Positions 31,427 through 43,650 of a stretch of 64,000 nucleotides of DNA are shown here, piece after piece. This DNA comes from Tieghemostelium lacteum (taxonomy: Eukaryota > Evosea > Eumycetozoa > Dictyosteliales > Raperosteliaceae), in assembly GCA_001606155.1 (NCBI GenBank), contig LODT01000037.1:992001-1056000 (forward strand), in the 5' to 3' direction. The notes under the pieces were generated by a model that searched no databases, had not been told where the DNA came from, and saw only the letters and a list, made by a program, of their open reading frames with translations. Both the position numbers and the translations under genes were made by a program. Within the stretch, counting starts at the first letter, position 1; each line of letters opens with the position of its first letter.

Positions 31427-33223
31427 TTATAAAGATTTTCTTAATTTAATTAACCATGGGTTAAGTGTATCTAGAAATTCGTGTCTGAAAAATGGTTTCA
31501 TTTGATTTACTTTCTTTTGAGTTGACTCTAATTCTCGTTTACATTGGTCTAGTAATGGTTGTGTAGTGACTTCTGTTATATCTTGATTTGGATACTTTAG
31601 TGAGATAAGAAATTGTCTATTTTCATTATCAGAGGGATATGTAATGATTGGTGTCTGTCCATTAATTATTCTATTACAGTCTAATAGTAATCTAAATATA
31701 TGGTGCAGTTTAACAGATACTTCTTGCCAATTCATTACAACTAACCCATTTTTAGATTTTCTTTGAAGTTCTGTGATTTTTTGAAACTCTGATTTTGATA
31801 GACCCCAATACTGTTGAGCAAGATTTCTATTTAAAAAGTGTGTGTATTGTTGTTTGAGTTCTATCCATGCATTGGATTGGTAGGATATTGAAGTATCGTC
31901 ATTAGGTACAAATAGACATTCAGTTAATCTGTTGCTAGAGTTCATCAGAAGAGCCATGACATAACCAATCTCATACATTAACACACCTTTTGCAAATGCA
32001 TCTTTACTACCAAAAGAAGGTTTATTAGGTGGTGGTGTTAAATCTACTGATATATACTCTTCATTGGGTATCAATTGGTTATTTGGTACATCAATCTTGA
32101 TGATTGGTGGAAATAGTGATACTATCTGATCAGTAGGTGCTGCAAAGAATCCAAAATAGTCTTGATCATTGGTATTGTTTTCATCTTTAATTAGGTTATA
32201 TAGATTACTACCAGATTTACCAAAATACAATAGAGTTGCATCTACATTATACTGTTTTAAATATTCTGTACCTTTTTTATATAGATTATTATCAGACTCT
32301 GTGAATGTAAATGCACTGAAGCTTGTACCATCTCTAGCTATAGATTCTTTAATAGATTGTCTTCTTTGACTTACTAACCAGTTATTTAGAAAATGTATAT
32401 CTACTTTTTCAACTAGACTGTTTCTATGTTGTTGATGTACAACCTCAAATTCTTTAAGTTTTTCAGAGATTATATCATAACATTGTTGTTCGGTGTATTG
32501 TCCTTGACGGATAGACAATAATAGTTTTCTATCTGGATCATCATCTTGAAATCTAGTTATAATAGTCTTGTTTTTGAGTATCATTATCATCTCTCTTAAT
32601 AGTCTATAAGCATGATAAGACTGTTTGAAAACATTCTTTCTATCATTTAGTGAATCTCTACCTTTTCCACCTTCAACATTTTCTTTAACTGAAAGTACAA
32701 GTGCCTTAACAGTGGATATATAATGATCCAGTGCAACCTGAGTCAAAAATAGTGAATCTCTATTTTTAGTGATAATCTCCCATTGCTGTGTTGTGATATT
32801 GTATCTGTCAAGGTACAGTGATTCTGTGATTTTAGGTATGCCAGTGAGAATAAATTTACAAAACTGTTTGATCTCGTGTACTGATACATCAGGAGTAATG
32901 ATTACTAATGATTCAATAGGATTACTATTACTAATTTGATTATTGGTTGCTAAAATACGATGGTTTTGTGTACTGGCCATTGCTGATTTATATGACTCTA
33001 ATGATAGAACTCTATCAATATCCAATTCAAATATACCTAGAAAATCTTGATCACTACTTTCAATATTTAAATTGAAAGCTCTACTACCAATCATACTAAA
33101 GAATACTAATTTTGATCCATCTCTACATTTAAAATAATCTAATGTCTTTTGAAATAATACTAATAATTGATTTCTATCATTTGGATCATCAATAATTATC
33201 TCTTTGTTTATAAGATGTTCCAT
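31427..33223 (-). CDS. Double RlaP-type nucleotidyltransferase
   Basis: 598 residues from the ATG at 33223. It has two tandem polymerase-beta-fold nucleotidyltransferase units of the RlaP (PF10127) type. The first carries SMIGSRAFNLNIESSDQDFLG, i.e. the Gly-Ser motif plus the Asp-x-Asp metal pair. The second carries YFGKSGSNLYNLIKDENN followed by DQDYFG with the same layout. Each is followed by a helical region (KQSYHAYRLLREMIMILKN; KLHHIFRLLLDCNRIINGQ) typical of the family. RlaP-like enzymes are linked to RNA end repair; the substrate here is unknown. A truncated duplicate of the 3' end lies at 29890-30072. Both active-site motifs look intact. Confidence 0.8.
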   Translation of the reverse strand: MEHLINKEIIIDDPNDRNQLLVLFQKTLDYFKCRDGSKLVFFSMIGSRAFNLNIESSDQDFLGIFELDIDRVLSLESYKSAMASTQNHRILATNNQISNSNPIESLVIITPDVSVHEIKQFCKFILTGIPKITESLYLDRYNITTQQWEIITKNRDSLFLTQVALDHYISTVKALVLSVKENVEGGKGRDSLNDRKNVFKQSYHAYRLLREMIMILKNKTIITRFQDDDPDRKLLLSIRQGQYTEQQCYDIISEKLKEFEVVHQQHRNSLVEKVDIHFLNNWLVSQRRQSIKESIARDGTSFSAFTFTESDNNLYKKGTEYLKQYNVDATLLYFGKSGSNLYNLIKDENNTNDQDYFGFFAAPTDQIVSLFPPIIKIDVPNNQLIPNEEYISVDLTPPPNKPSFGSKDAFAKGVLMYEIGYVMALLMNSSNRLTECLFVPNDDTSISYQSNAWIELKQQYTHFLNRNLAQQYWGLSKSEFQKITELQRKSKNGLVVMNWQEVSVKLHHIFRLLLDCNRIINGQTPIITYPSDNENRQFLISLKYPNQDITEVTTQPLLDQCKRELESTQKKVNQMKPFFRHEFLDTLNPWLIKLRKSL

Positions 33224-33289
33224 CAATCATTGCAGTTCCTGAGAAAAAAATGAATAAAATAAAAAAAAAAAATAATTAAAGATAAATAG

Positions 33290-34873
33290 TTATTTTAATT
33301 TATTAAAAATGACTTGATCTGCAATTTGAAGATGTAAAACATTTTGTGGAATTAAGGAAGGATCATAGTTGGGATTTTTTTTTTTAAGGTGAAGGTATTT
33401 AACTGAAGGTGGAATGGAATCGGTATTTAAAGGTCTATTAAAATATTCACCATAGGTTAGGGATATGACACTAAGTGGGATATCATTAGGATATATAAAC
33501 TGATTGAATTTATAACCAAATTCTAAATTGGTTAAAGTTGGTGGTAATGAGCCTCTGATGGGTTGGTCATAGTTAATTCCAAAAATTAGAGTTGTTAGAC
33601 TTTTTGGGAATATTGGACCTTTACCAATTACACAATTAAAAGAGTTACTTAACTTTAGTTTCTGTAGTTGGTGTGGTAGAGTCAATGGTTTCAAAGGTCC
33701 AATACATGAAAATATATATTTTTGTATTTTTACATTCGGTATATATATTGGAGAGATGTAATAGGATCTCAATGATTCCACTGATTTTGGAATGGAACCT
33801 ATATTCAATATTACATCTTTATTGTACATCTGTAGACTCTTTAAACCTTCTGATAATACACCAACTTTTAATTCATGTCTATATCCATCACCCAAAACCA
33901 ATTTCTCCAATGACTTTGGTATTACATCAAGTTGTAATTCAACTTTATATTTGTCCCCAATATAGAGTTTTTTCAAACCATTTGGAAGTGATCCAGGTTC
34001 TAGAATATGATTGAATTTTATAGGAAGATATAGAATCCTTAAAGTATCTGGAAATGTACCTGGATCTATTGGATGATTGTAGTTTGTACCCATGACCAAT
34101 ACCTTCATCCTATCTGGAAATGATCCTATTGTAAACACAGTATCCACCTGATCAAAAGATAAATACTCTATACTTGAAGGTAACAGACCAGGTAACAACG
34201 GTTGATTGAGTCTGTCTATTGTCAATCTTGTAATATTACATTGTTGTGGAAAATATCTCATCAATAGAGATGTTTCGCCTATATTACATTTCAACTCTAT
34301 CAATGAAGATGGTAATTCTTTTTGTAAATTTAAATACAATATATTTGGATTCCATTCTCTACTGCTAACTGTGAACTTTAGTGATTTTAATTTCTTTGGT
34401 AACCAATATTCTTTTGGAGGGTCTGTGAATTTACAATTAATCTTTTCAACAGTGTCAGGAATAACACCATCAAACTCCAAAAATCTATGTGCTCCATGAC
34501 CTAACACCAATTTTTTTACATAAGAGCTAATTTTGAATTTCTGTATTCTTTCATTCCTTAAATTGTGTGAAATCATTGAAGGGATTGCAATAACCAATGT
34601 CTGTGAGGTTATCCATTTTCTCATAGTTCTGTACAATGTCAACTGATCTATTGTTAATAACCTAATAGTCTTGTAATTTGTAGGAATATTTGGTTTCAAC
34701 CTAGTTTGATTGTACTTTAATTGAAAATATTTCATAGGAAATTCATTAAATCTAATCTTATTCCTAAAGGAATAGGTACTATGATCCAAATAGAGTAAAC
34801 TTAGTTTATCTCTATCTGATTTACAATATTCAATTATGCATTTGAATAATACAACATTTGATAAAATATTCAT
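33290..34873 (-). CDS. FNIP-repeat protein
   Basis: 527 residues, single exon. The N-terminus (MNILSNVVLFKCIIEYCKSD) is an F-box-like helical start seen in dictyostelid FNIP proteins. From about residue 200 there are tandem ~22-residue FNIP/IP22 repeats: LRILYLPIKFNHILEPGSLP, LKKLYIGDKYKVELQLDVIP, LEKLVLGDGYRHELKVGVLS and LTNLEFGYKFNQFIYPNDIP. These form a leucine-rich-repeat-like solenoid for protein binding. Such genes are strongly expanded in social amoebae. An E3-ligase adaptor role is possible if the N-terminus is a true F-box, which is not certain. Confidence 0.85.
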   Translation of the reverse strand: MNILSNVVLFKCIIEYCKSDRDKLSLLYLDHSTYSFRNKIRFNEFPMKYFQLKYNQTRLKPNIPTNYKTIRLLTIDQLTLYRTMRKWITSQTLVIAIPSMISHNLRNERIQKFKISSYVKKLVLGHGAHRFLEFDGVIPDTVEKINCKFTDPPKEYWLPKKLKSLKFTVSSREWNPNILYLNLQKELPSSLIELKCNIGETSLLMRYFPQQCNITRLTIDRLNQPLLPGLLPSSIEYLSFDQVDTVFTIGSFPDRMKVLVMGTNYNHPIDPGTFPDTLRILYLPIKFNHILEPGSLPNGLKKLYIGDKYKVELQLDVIPKSLEKLVLGDGYRHELKVGVLSEGLKSLQMYNKDVILNIGSIPKSVESLRSYYISPIYIPNVKIQKYIFSCIGPLKPLTLPHQLQKLKLSNSFNCVIGKGPIFPKSLTTLIFGINYDQPIRGSLPPTLTNLEFGYKFNQFIYPNDIPLSVISLTYGEYFNRPLNTDSIPPSVKYLHLKKKNPNYDPSLIPQNVLHLQIADQVIFNKLK

Positions 34874-35246
34874 ATCCTAAAAATTTAATAATTTAACTGT
34901 ACATATATCTAATTCTTCAATTTGTGCTTTGTTTAATATGCAAAATCATTATTTTAATATTAAAAAACAGATTTCTTGTTTATTCAAAAATTGAGAAAAT
35001 TAACATAATAAAGCTAACTCCATAGTTCAAAGGAACCATAAAATATAAAATTATGATAAGAAATTGATAATTTTATGTGATTGGTAGTAGTGAATTATTG
35101 GGAACAGGACATTGGTAGTTTTCAAAATGTTTGGGACGCAACTGGCACAATAGTATGATTCTATGAGTTCATAGAGTATACAATTTAATACAATATAACT
35201 ATCAAATAAATACCTTTCCTTTTGTTGAATTTTATTTATTGTGGTA
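34874..35246. other. Intergenic, nothing evident
   Basis: 373 bp between the start of the FNIP gene and the end of the first MACPF gene, both on the minus strand. AT-rich; no feature recognised. Confidence 0.6.
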
Positions 35247-38200
35247 TTACATTGGTACTAGTGGGGTTAAACGTTTGGTAGAAAGAGATTTTGTTATTGG
35301 TTTGTTGTAGGTAAGGATCTCTGGTAGTTTGTTAATATTCGAATAGATTTTAGTATAAACACCTGTAATAGCTTGTTTGGAAGGAATTTGACATTTTTCA
35401 GCAGTGTTAGCGCCCCAGTCATTGATGGAGTTTGGACATGATTGTGTTACTGTAAAACTTGTAAATATAAATTCATTGATTTTGGTTACATCATCTGTGA
35501 ATGTAACTTTCATGCTGACACTGATGGATTCCAATTCACCAATATATTTACCAAAAAAGGAATAGGTAATGTCATTGGTGGTTGTGATTGGGTTGCCCAT
35601 GACTTCAAGTGTACCTAATCGACCTCTGAGTGTGTAGTATAGTGATGGCATGGAAGTACAGTCCCCAAGACGACACATTATAGCCTCAGGAGCTGACAAA
35701 CGAATTGTGTAACGATTTTTGGCATCTAAAGATGCTTGAGATCCAAAGATAAATGATCTAGAGTTTACCAAGTCAATAATCTCATGATCAAATGTGGTGA
35801 TACTAGATGTCATTATATTCATGAGTTTGGTTACAAATGGGGTATTGGATGTTACTGTAAGAACTTTTTCAAACTGCATCAAGTTACCTTGACTATCCCA
35901 TAACCAACCTGATATGGTTAGTGGTTGATTTGAGAATTGTGTTTTAGATGAAATTATGTAAATAGTCTCATCTGATGCGATATTACTGGATTCGCCAACT
36001 AAGGTTTTGTACATGTTGGCATACTCCGCTTTGGTCCATAGATTAACTATACTTTGTTGGTTGGGTGATGAACCTTTTGCCATCCAATTTGGAGGGATGA
36101 GATTAACAATGAAATTGTATTGCTTTCTTATTGGAACGGGAAGAAGATCAACAGCTCTAGCCCATAGTCCAAAGTTATTGGATCCAAGGGTATCAGGTCC
36201 ATATGCACCTGTAGGCCCTCCATAAGAAATGATGGTCGAAGATTGAGATTCTTGGGAGAACTGTTGTTGTTGCTCGGCGGAAATCTTGTTATCTACAGAT
36301 AGTCCTATATCACCATTGACATTTAGAATTGGTGAGGAAACTTGTACTGCAAAATCCAATTTGGTGTGTTTTGATGTGTCTATAGAAGAAGATGATTCTG
36401 AACTTGAATGTGAGACTACAGTTACAGAAGTTAATCTACCACCCATGTCAGCAGATTCGACGTATACATTACCGTATTTTTTTACAACAGCTTGCATAAG
36501 CTCTACAGTATTAGCTTCAGCGAGATCTTTTAAGAAGTTCTTGTGGAATGGTATACGATTGCCATCGAGTTGAACTTTAGTAGATTGGCATTCAACTTTG
36601 GTAGTTACAATAGACCCTGATTTGGATTGTTCAAGATCTCTAGCAGCTTTAACTGATTCTTCTTCTGAAAATGCTACGCTAGCACCAGCTGAAATTCCCC
36701 AATAACTACCAGATAATTGTGCACCGATACTCAACCCAGTGTCACGTGACATCTCAGAAGCCATATGACTTGATGTACTATAGAAATTTGACTGTGTCTC
36801 ATAAGAGCACTTTGGAACGGGAATAGCGTGTATTCCAGGTGGAACTGTGTACACATAACTTCTATATAAATCATGTACAGTTGAAAATGAAGAATTATCA
36901 CAATATCCAAAATGGAATATAGGTGAGTTCAAGAATTTATCAGATACAATATCAACACCATGAGCTAATAATTGTATACCTGGTAGAGAGAATAAGTATT
37001 GATTATCAAGTGTAGACCCTAGGAAATCCTCTTTGCTGTAAATTTCATCTAGAGGGTATTTTGGAGCTTGTTCAGGGCAGTGTTCAATCAATAACATATG
37101 ACAATCAGCAAAACAATCAGTTGGTAACTCATTACAAATACCATCTCCACATTGTCCACTTGTTGTAAATGTATTGGAATCGGATGTACAATAAAATGGT
37201 GAAGCATAATAATCTTCTTGTGGATCTAATATCTTATCACCGCAAACTAAATTTAAAGTTAGATTTGATTAATTTCAATTTTGTATAATTTTTAAAAGTA
37301 CTTACTATTTCTGTTGTAGAATGGTTGGAAAAGTGTGTATTCGTCATCTGATCCATCTAATTTCCAGTAGATTGAAAGATCCATTTGAGAGACATCGACA
37401 TCAGATAAAACATCCAATTGAATACGATTTACATGGTGACTTGCAACAGAGATTATTTTGGTAGATTCAAATTGCAAAGTAAATGGGAATCTAATGTATT
37501 GAATCATGTTTACATAGACTGATAATCCCATACTCTTTCCAACAAATTTAAATTTATATTTACCGTCTTTGGGTACATTGAAATAACTTGTAAATTTAAC
37601 GTACTTGTTCATTCCCATACGATCCTTTAGACCTAGTAACATGTTCTCTGCATTGGCAGCTGAGTTGGACGTGTATAGTGAGTTTGTATTGATTGTTGTA
37701 ACATTATAACTGACATCCATTCTCCACCCATCAAATGAACATGAACAATCAGTTTCACATGAGAAACAGTTCTCTGAAGGTCCACAAGTCAGGAAATCAT
37801 TATTACATGTAGATTGTGGTGCAACATTAAATACATTGTAATCTATGGATTTTTTTGGAAGAAGATTTGGACAACTGAATGTATCATAACAAGGAACAAG
37901 AGAATCACCAACTATTAATTGACTTCCCTCAGTACATTGCATATGAACAGACATTAATGAAATAGTTTCAATAGACACCAAAGAACCTATAGAATACAAA
38001 CTATTCGAAAATGGTGATAACACATCTGAATGGCATGGAACCTTATTATTACCAACAAAAGTAATGGTACTATATTGAGTATACAAAACTGAACCATAAT
38101 TTCCAACAGAATTTTCAATAAACTGTGTGTTTATAACAACAATATCTGAATTGACACTATAAATTGCAGCACCATTTTCAGCTCTATTTCTCCAAAATAA

Positions 38201-38769
38201 ACAATTAACAATTTCTACATTTGAGTATCTAGATTGAATAGCACCACCATTAGAAGCAACACAATTATGAATACCAATATTCACAAATTTCACCTTTTTA
38301 ACCATATCTATAAAAAAACCTTGTGAAACACCTAAACAATCAATCACAGGTTGATTTTTATCCATTTGAAATTCTGTTTGATTAATTATAACTGATTTCT
38401 CTAATGATCTAAATACGTATAAAATGTTAGTTCTTTTACTACAATAGCTATCATTTGAGGTACCTACACAATCTCTATTGGGATCTTTATTGATATACCC
38501 GTATTAAGTGATCCACTGTAGTAACCAGGTGCCAAAATAAGTCTATTGACAATCCAATCATCATCATTAAAAGAGTTTGGAGATGGTGGTGTAACTTGAT
38601 CCAAATAATCAATAGCATCTTTGATATTTGAAAATGGTTGTTCTTTTTTACCACACGATTTAATACAATTGGAAAAGCTGTCAACATAAACTGTATTTTG
38701 TGAAAAAACACAACTAATAATAATACTTATTAAAATAAATAATAGTAGTGGATGTTTCATTGTGTGCAT
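35247..38769 (-). CDS. Secreted beta-helix plus MACPF protein 1
   Basis: Three exons in consistent phase: 38468-38769, 37306-38408 and 35247-37246, giving 1134 residues. Signal peptide (HPLLLFILISIIISCVFS); then a beta-helix with Pmp-like GGAI and FxxN units (SNGGAIQSRYSNVEIVNCLF, ENGAAIYSVNSDIVVINTQF); a Cys-rich stretch (CFSCETDCSCSFDGW); a PA14-like segment (GKYKFKFVGKSMGLSVYVNM); a second Cys cluster (CGDGICNELPTDCFADC); then a MACPF domain (about 490-820) with the GGPTGAYGPDTLG hinge and LLPVPIRKQYNF. The central MACPF signature is diverged from the family consensus (KYGNVYVESADMGG). A C-terminal beta-rich region follows. No membrane anchor: likely secreted. It is divergent with its paralogue, 249 bp apart. 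Pore formation is a family property and is not shown here. Confidence 0.82.
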
Positions 38770-38898
38770 TAATAATAAAAGAGGAAGAGGAGAAAAAAAT
38801 CAATTTCTTTGATGGGGTCTCATGGACTTTTCATTGAATTTATGAAAACGATTGCAATCAAGCATATCCCACTCTCGAAATAGCCGAAAATGAATTTT

Positions 38899-38906
38899 TA
38901 TAAAAA
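38899..38906 (+). promoter_or_regulatory. TATA-like box of MACPF gene 2
   Basis: TATAAAAA followed by TTAAAGG, about 120 bp upstream of the ATG at 39019, inside the 249-bp divergent spacer. The same box occurs near 1055 and 55439. Confidence 0.45.
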
Positions 38907-39018
38907 TTAAAGGCGATAAACCTGCAAGTGAATGTATATCGCAATCACAATAAATGAAAAAAAAATACACAACTTTAAAGTTATCTTTTCAATTTTCTAT
39001 AAACCTCATTGTTAGAGA

Positions 39019-42000
39019 ATGATCAACATTAAATATTATATAGTGATATTTGCTTTATTACTATTAAATATAAATGCACAATTAATAAGTAAATATTAAA
39101 ATAAAAATTTGATTTGATAGGTTATTGAAAAAACTCTAACTCAATTTTAAAAATGAATATATAGCGGATATATATGTTGGTCAGGCTAATTCATGTGTTG
39201 AAGGTCCTACATGTGGTACATCAGCATCAACTCCCTTTCCATCACTATACTATGCTATAGAGTTGGCAAAGAGTAGTTATACACCAACTACTATAATTAC
39301 AATTAAAGATGGTACTTATACAGGATTTAATAATCATGGGTTGGTATTATCAAGTTTTAAAAACACAAATTTACAGATTAGATCTACAAGTGGTACTGCA
39401 TCAACTGTTACTATTTCATGTGGACTAAAGGGTCAATGGATGCGTATTGAGAAGAGTAATAAAGTCACATTGTTAGGGTTAACTATTAAAGACTGTACTG
39501 GAAATCAAGGTGGTGCTATATACTTGGACAGAAGTGATTTGGTATTGAGAAGTATGGTATTTGAAAGTAATAGTGCTTTTAAAGGTGGTGCTCTATACTC
39601 TAACTCTTCAAAATCCATTGTGATTAAAAATACTAAATTTCAAGGAAACTCTGCACTTGAACAAGGGTCTTCACTTTTTTCAACTGGAAGTAAAGTTTTG
39701 ATGAATGCTGTTACTTTTAATGCAAATTTAGTTAAAGAGAAATACGATTCATTTGCATGTGAATCTAGTGATATTCAAATTGATGGTGTAACTAATTTAC
39801 CTTCAACTCCCTCAGTTTCATGCGGTGCTTCTTGTGTTGTATCTATAAATCAAGATGTTATATGTCATAGATCAAATAATACTTTGATGGGATTCAATAA
39901 GAGACTGTTGAGTTCCACTCCACAATGTCTGGGTGAGATTAAACAAAGTTGTAGTAACTGTAATGAAAACTCTGAATCCTGTGCTACATGCTCACAATGT
40001 GCTTGTTACCAGTCTGGATTTCTTATGGATATTAGAATTCCTTCAACCAATTGTGTAATCCAGAGAGACTTAATCAACTTTGAAACCGATCCAGTTGATT
40101 TATTATCTGATTACTCTACTTTGGAGATTAGTGGTACTTTGAAAGGGTACATTCGTGTAAAGAAAGCTAGTGTCTATTCCTTTGCAGCTGAGACTTCCAA
40201 CCTGGGAATTGAAGTTAAACTAGATGCTAAAACTATTTTGAAATCACAACAAACTAGATTTAGCTCCCTTTCTAATATCACTTCTTATTTGGTTCCAGAT
40301 TTATTGTATACTCTAAAAATTAATATAAAGAGTGCTCCATTGCAATTCCAAGAACGTCGTTCACTCCGTTTCATATCACTAGATGACCAAAACGTTGAAA
40401 TATTCTATTCTAATTTGGCATGTGGTGAAAGATTGACTCAAACAAACTACGATTTAAATCATCCATGTACAACATCTACACCATTGTCAAGTGGTGTATC
40501 CACTTGTGGAGATGGATTCTGTGATGAAATGAACCAAAATTCATGTTTCCAAGACTGTTATCATCAACTATCTGAGAGATGTGAATCACGTAAAGTACCA
40601 AGTAAACACATCTCACCTGGATTCTTTATCGAGTACTCTGACACCATTGGTAACCTCATTGATAATCAAATGATTTGGCATCTACCAGGATCTGAACATT
40701 TCCAAACTGGTATTGATATTGTTAATGGAAAATCTGGTAAATCACCTCTATTCTATTTTGGATATTGTACTGATGAAAGTGAAAATCTACTACAAGACGT
40801 CTATAGAAGAACTATATATGAACTTCCAGATGAACTTTCTGGAAAAGTTCTCCCACAATGTACATTCTCTACCCAGACTAAGACCTATCACTCACTAGAG
40901 GAGATTAGAAAAGAATCAGAGTCTGCTTCAACTGCATCTTTCAGTGCATCTATTGGAGGTGGATGGGGTGGATGGGGTGCATCTGGATCAGCTGCATATT
41001 CACAAGATACATCAATGAAACAAGCTCAATCTATTACCACTGAGTCTACAAAGACTTTCTTTGTATCTGAAGTTAGTTGTTCTATATCATCAGTAGAAAT
41101 GGTAAAAACAACTTTCCACCCAACATTCTTAAAAGATCTCTCAAAAGTAAATACACTTGATCAAATGTACCAATTGATATTGAAATACGGTACACATTAT
41201 ATAAAAACAGCAAAATTGGGAGGTACTTTGAAGACCATTACCACAACTGAAGAAGTAATGCAATCTGAGGAACATGAAGCTGAATGGACTGAAAGTGTGA
41301 AACTATCTGCTTCTGTCAGTTTCAAAACCCCAGTTCTCTCAGGAGGTCTTTCAGCAGGAGCAACCAATGACAATAGTCAAAGTGTTAGTCAACATGAGGA
41401 AAAGGAATCTAAATCTTCAAGAACTTCTGTAATTGTTAAAGGTGGTGCACCAGGATCTTACGGTCCAGATTCAGGATCTCTAGGTACAATGTTTGAAGAT
41501 TGGGCCGACTCTATTGACCTGTTACCAGTACCTATTAACCAAAATCTCTATCCTATTGCCTCTTTAATCCCAGTGGAATGGAAGATAGGATCAACTCAAA
41601 CTACTATAAGATCACTATGGATCCAAGCTGAACAACATTACTATGATCTCAACCAATATTCCAACACTCTACCAAACAAATATGCATTCTACTTTAGTTT
41701 CACAAGTTTCACAAATGCAAATGTGAAAGCACTTCCTGTAATTACAATTGAATGGACATCGCCTCAAGATAACACTAAAAGAACAACAGTAGTCAGAACA
41801 CCACATGTACAAGTTATGGGACCTAACCAAGAATCCATTGAATTTATTCCAGACTTCTCCTATGTTGATACCTCCAACAGAAGAACTATAAAAGTTCCCC
41901 ATTCAGACTGGTACACAAACACTGGCTTTTACTCCACCGGAAATGGTTACATTAACGTCCAAGAATCCTATTCTGTGCAAGTTAAATCTCCACTTCGTTA

Positions 42001-43642
42001 TGATATCACATTGGCAGAGGATTTCATGAGCTCCACTACTGAACCAGTATTCACCATTACCAATCTTGGAAGCTTCTCCGCTGCCTCCTACCGTATTATA
42101 AACATGAAAACCTCCAAAGCTATTGTTCTTACCAAAACTGGTGCAATCACAAAAGACACTTATATCTATATCGTCCTATCAGGCCAACTCAAAAACTATG
42201 GTGGTGTATTAGCACAAGCTGTGCAAGATAAAATACCAACACCTGCTAATTCATCTATTACCCTAGACCAACTTTTAATAGCTGCCTATGGAGCCACTAA
42301 CATTGTTAGAGATCTTCACAAAATCAACTTTGGTTTCGAAGGTGAAACTCTAACATCTACCACCAATTCATTTGGGTACTACAAAGCTGCAGTTCTTAAC
42401 GCTTTCATTACATACCATACCTTTATTTTTAATGATTCTCGTCCAGATTTACCATTAAAATTTGTCTATGAGCATCAAGATATGCTTGGAAGTAACAAAA
42501 GACTTAATTATTTACTGGCTCTTCGTCCAATTAAAGGAAACACATGGTTGAGAGATGTAGTAAGTTACCATACCAGATCTGATAACTATGCATTCACTAA
42601 ACTACCATTAACTTTAAAACTCGAACCCATTCAACCTGAGAACTCTGGATATTACTTCTATGCCAGAAACAATCTTCGTTATTTGCCTATACATCCAACC
42701 AGTCCTAATTATCTACCCATTGGTAAATACCCGATTACTCCAGATCCCAATCTACAGTTCTGTCAAACTGTTTCACCATTAGGTCAATTCTACGATTTCA
42801 CTCCAATTTTCATAAATGATCTTAATGAAACTAACCATGTATTTATTAACATGTGTGGCCGTAGTTTATCATGTGTTGAACATCCATCCAATGTAGCTAT
42901 GGAGCCAGAGATTAGATCATGTTTCATAAACCAAACTTCAGGAGCCATGAAGATTTACAGTAAGTCTGATGAAGTTCCAGTATTTACTCTAAGACCAGAG
43001 TATGGTGTAGAATACTCTTTTGGAAATTTAGAACCTGGATGTAGCGGTCACCAAGCCAGAGTCCGTATGAAATGTTGGCCTGAATCTGATGAAGTTAAAG
43101 TATTTCATTATATCAACTTATGTGAAATTACAACTTTTATACATACAAAATATGCTTGTCCACCTTCAGTATACTATGACAACTTTAAATACTACTATTA
43201 CAATTTGACAGCTCTTTTGAAACCTAGTAACAAACCCTATTCATCCGAATATTTACCTGGTAAAAAAATCTATTACAACATTGGTGGTAAAGTCAAACTT
43301 TGTGATGTTTCTGGAGAAGATCAAGTTCAAGCTTGTATGGTTGAAAATGGAACAATTACATCTCTTGGTATTCTTACTAGACAAAACATCATTTACGACA
43401 TTGAAGGTAATGGTCTTACCATTCAATATGGACTAGGAACACCTATAGCTTTTTTAACTCGTTTCACATTACATTTGGTTTGTAGCCATGAAACAACCTT
43501 TCAAAATTCAGCAATGATATGGAATATCCCGCAAATGGAGTTTTACGCTCGTGTTGATACATCTTATGCCTGTGGTACTCCTTTTAACCCTTATCAACAA
43601 GTTCCAGGTCTACCAAGTTGGTATAGATTCGCACATCAATAA
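39019..43642 (+). CDS. Secreted beta-helix plus MACPF protein 2
   Basis: Two exons, 39019-39088 (signal peptide NIKYYIVIFALLLLNINAQ) and 39165-43642, in phase, giving 1515 residues. Order: beta-helix with Pmp-like units (NQGGAIYLDRSDLVLRSMVF, FKGGALYSNSSKSIVIKNTK); Cys-rich stretch (CSNCNENSESCATCSQCACY); PA14-like segment; second Cys cluster (CGDGFCDEMNQNSCFQDC); then MACPF with the canonical signature KYGTHYIKTAKLGG (near residue 698), a Ser/Gly-rich stretch (SIGGGWGGWGASGSAAYS) and the GGAPGSYGPDSGSLG hinge. A ~600-residue C-terminal extension not found in gene 1 contains several Cys and aromatic-rich beta stretches of unknown family. No transmembrane helix. Probably secreted, perhaps acting on prey or competitors; this is inference. 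Confidence 0.85.
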
Positions 43643-43650
43643 AAGAATAA

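Noticed and set aside
33227-33240. Upstream ATG at 33230 as the start of the nucleotidyltransferase
   Set aside because: It is out of frame and opens only about 13 codons; the ATG at 33223 opens the conserved protein.
38464-38511. Frameshift at the end of MACPF gene 1 exon 1
   Set aside because: An intron with GTAGGT and TATTTAG joins the two frames in phase and restores alignment with the paralogue.
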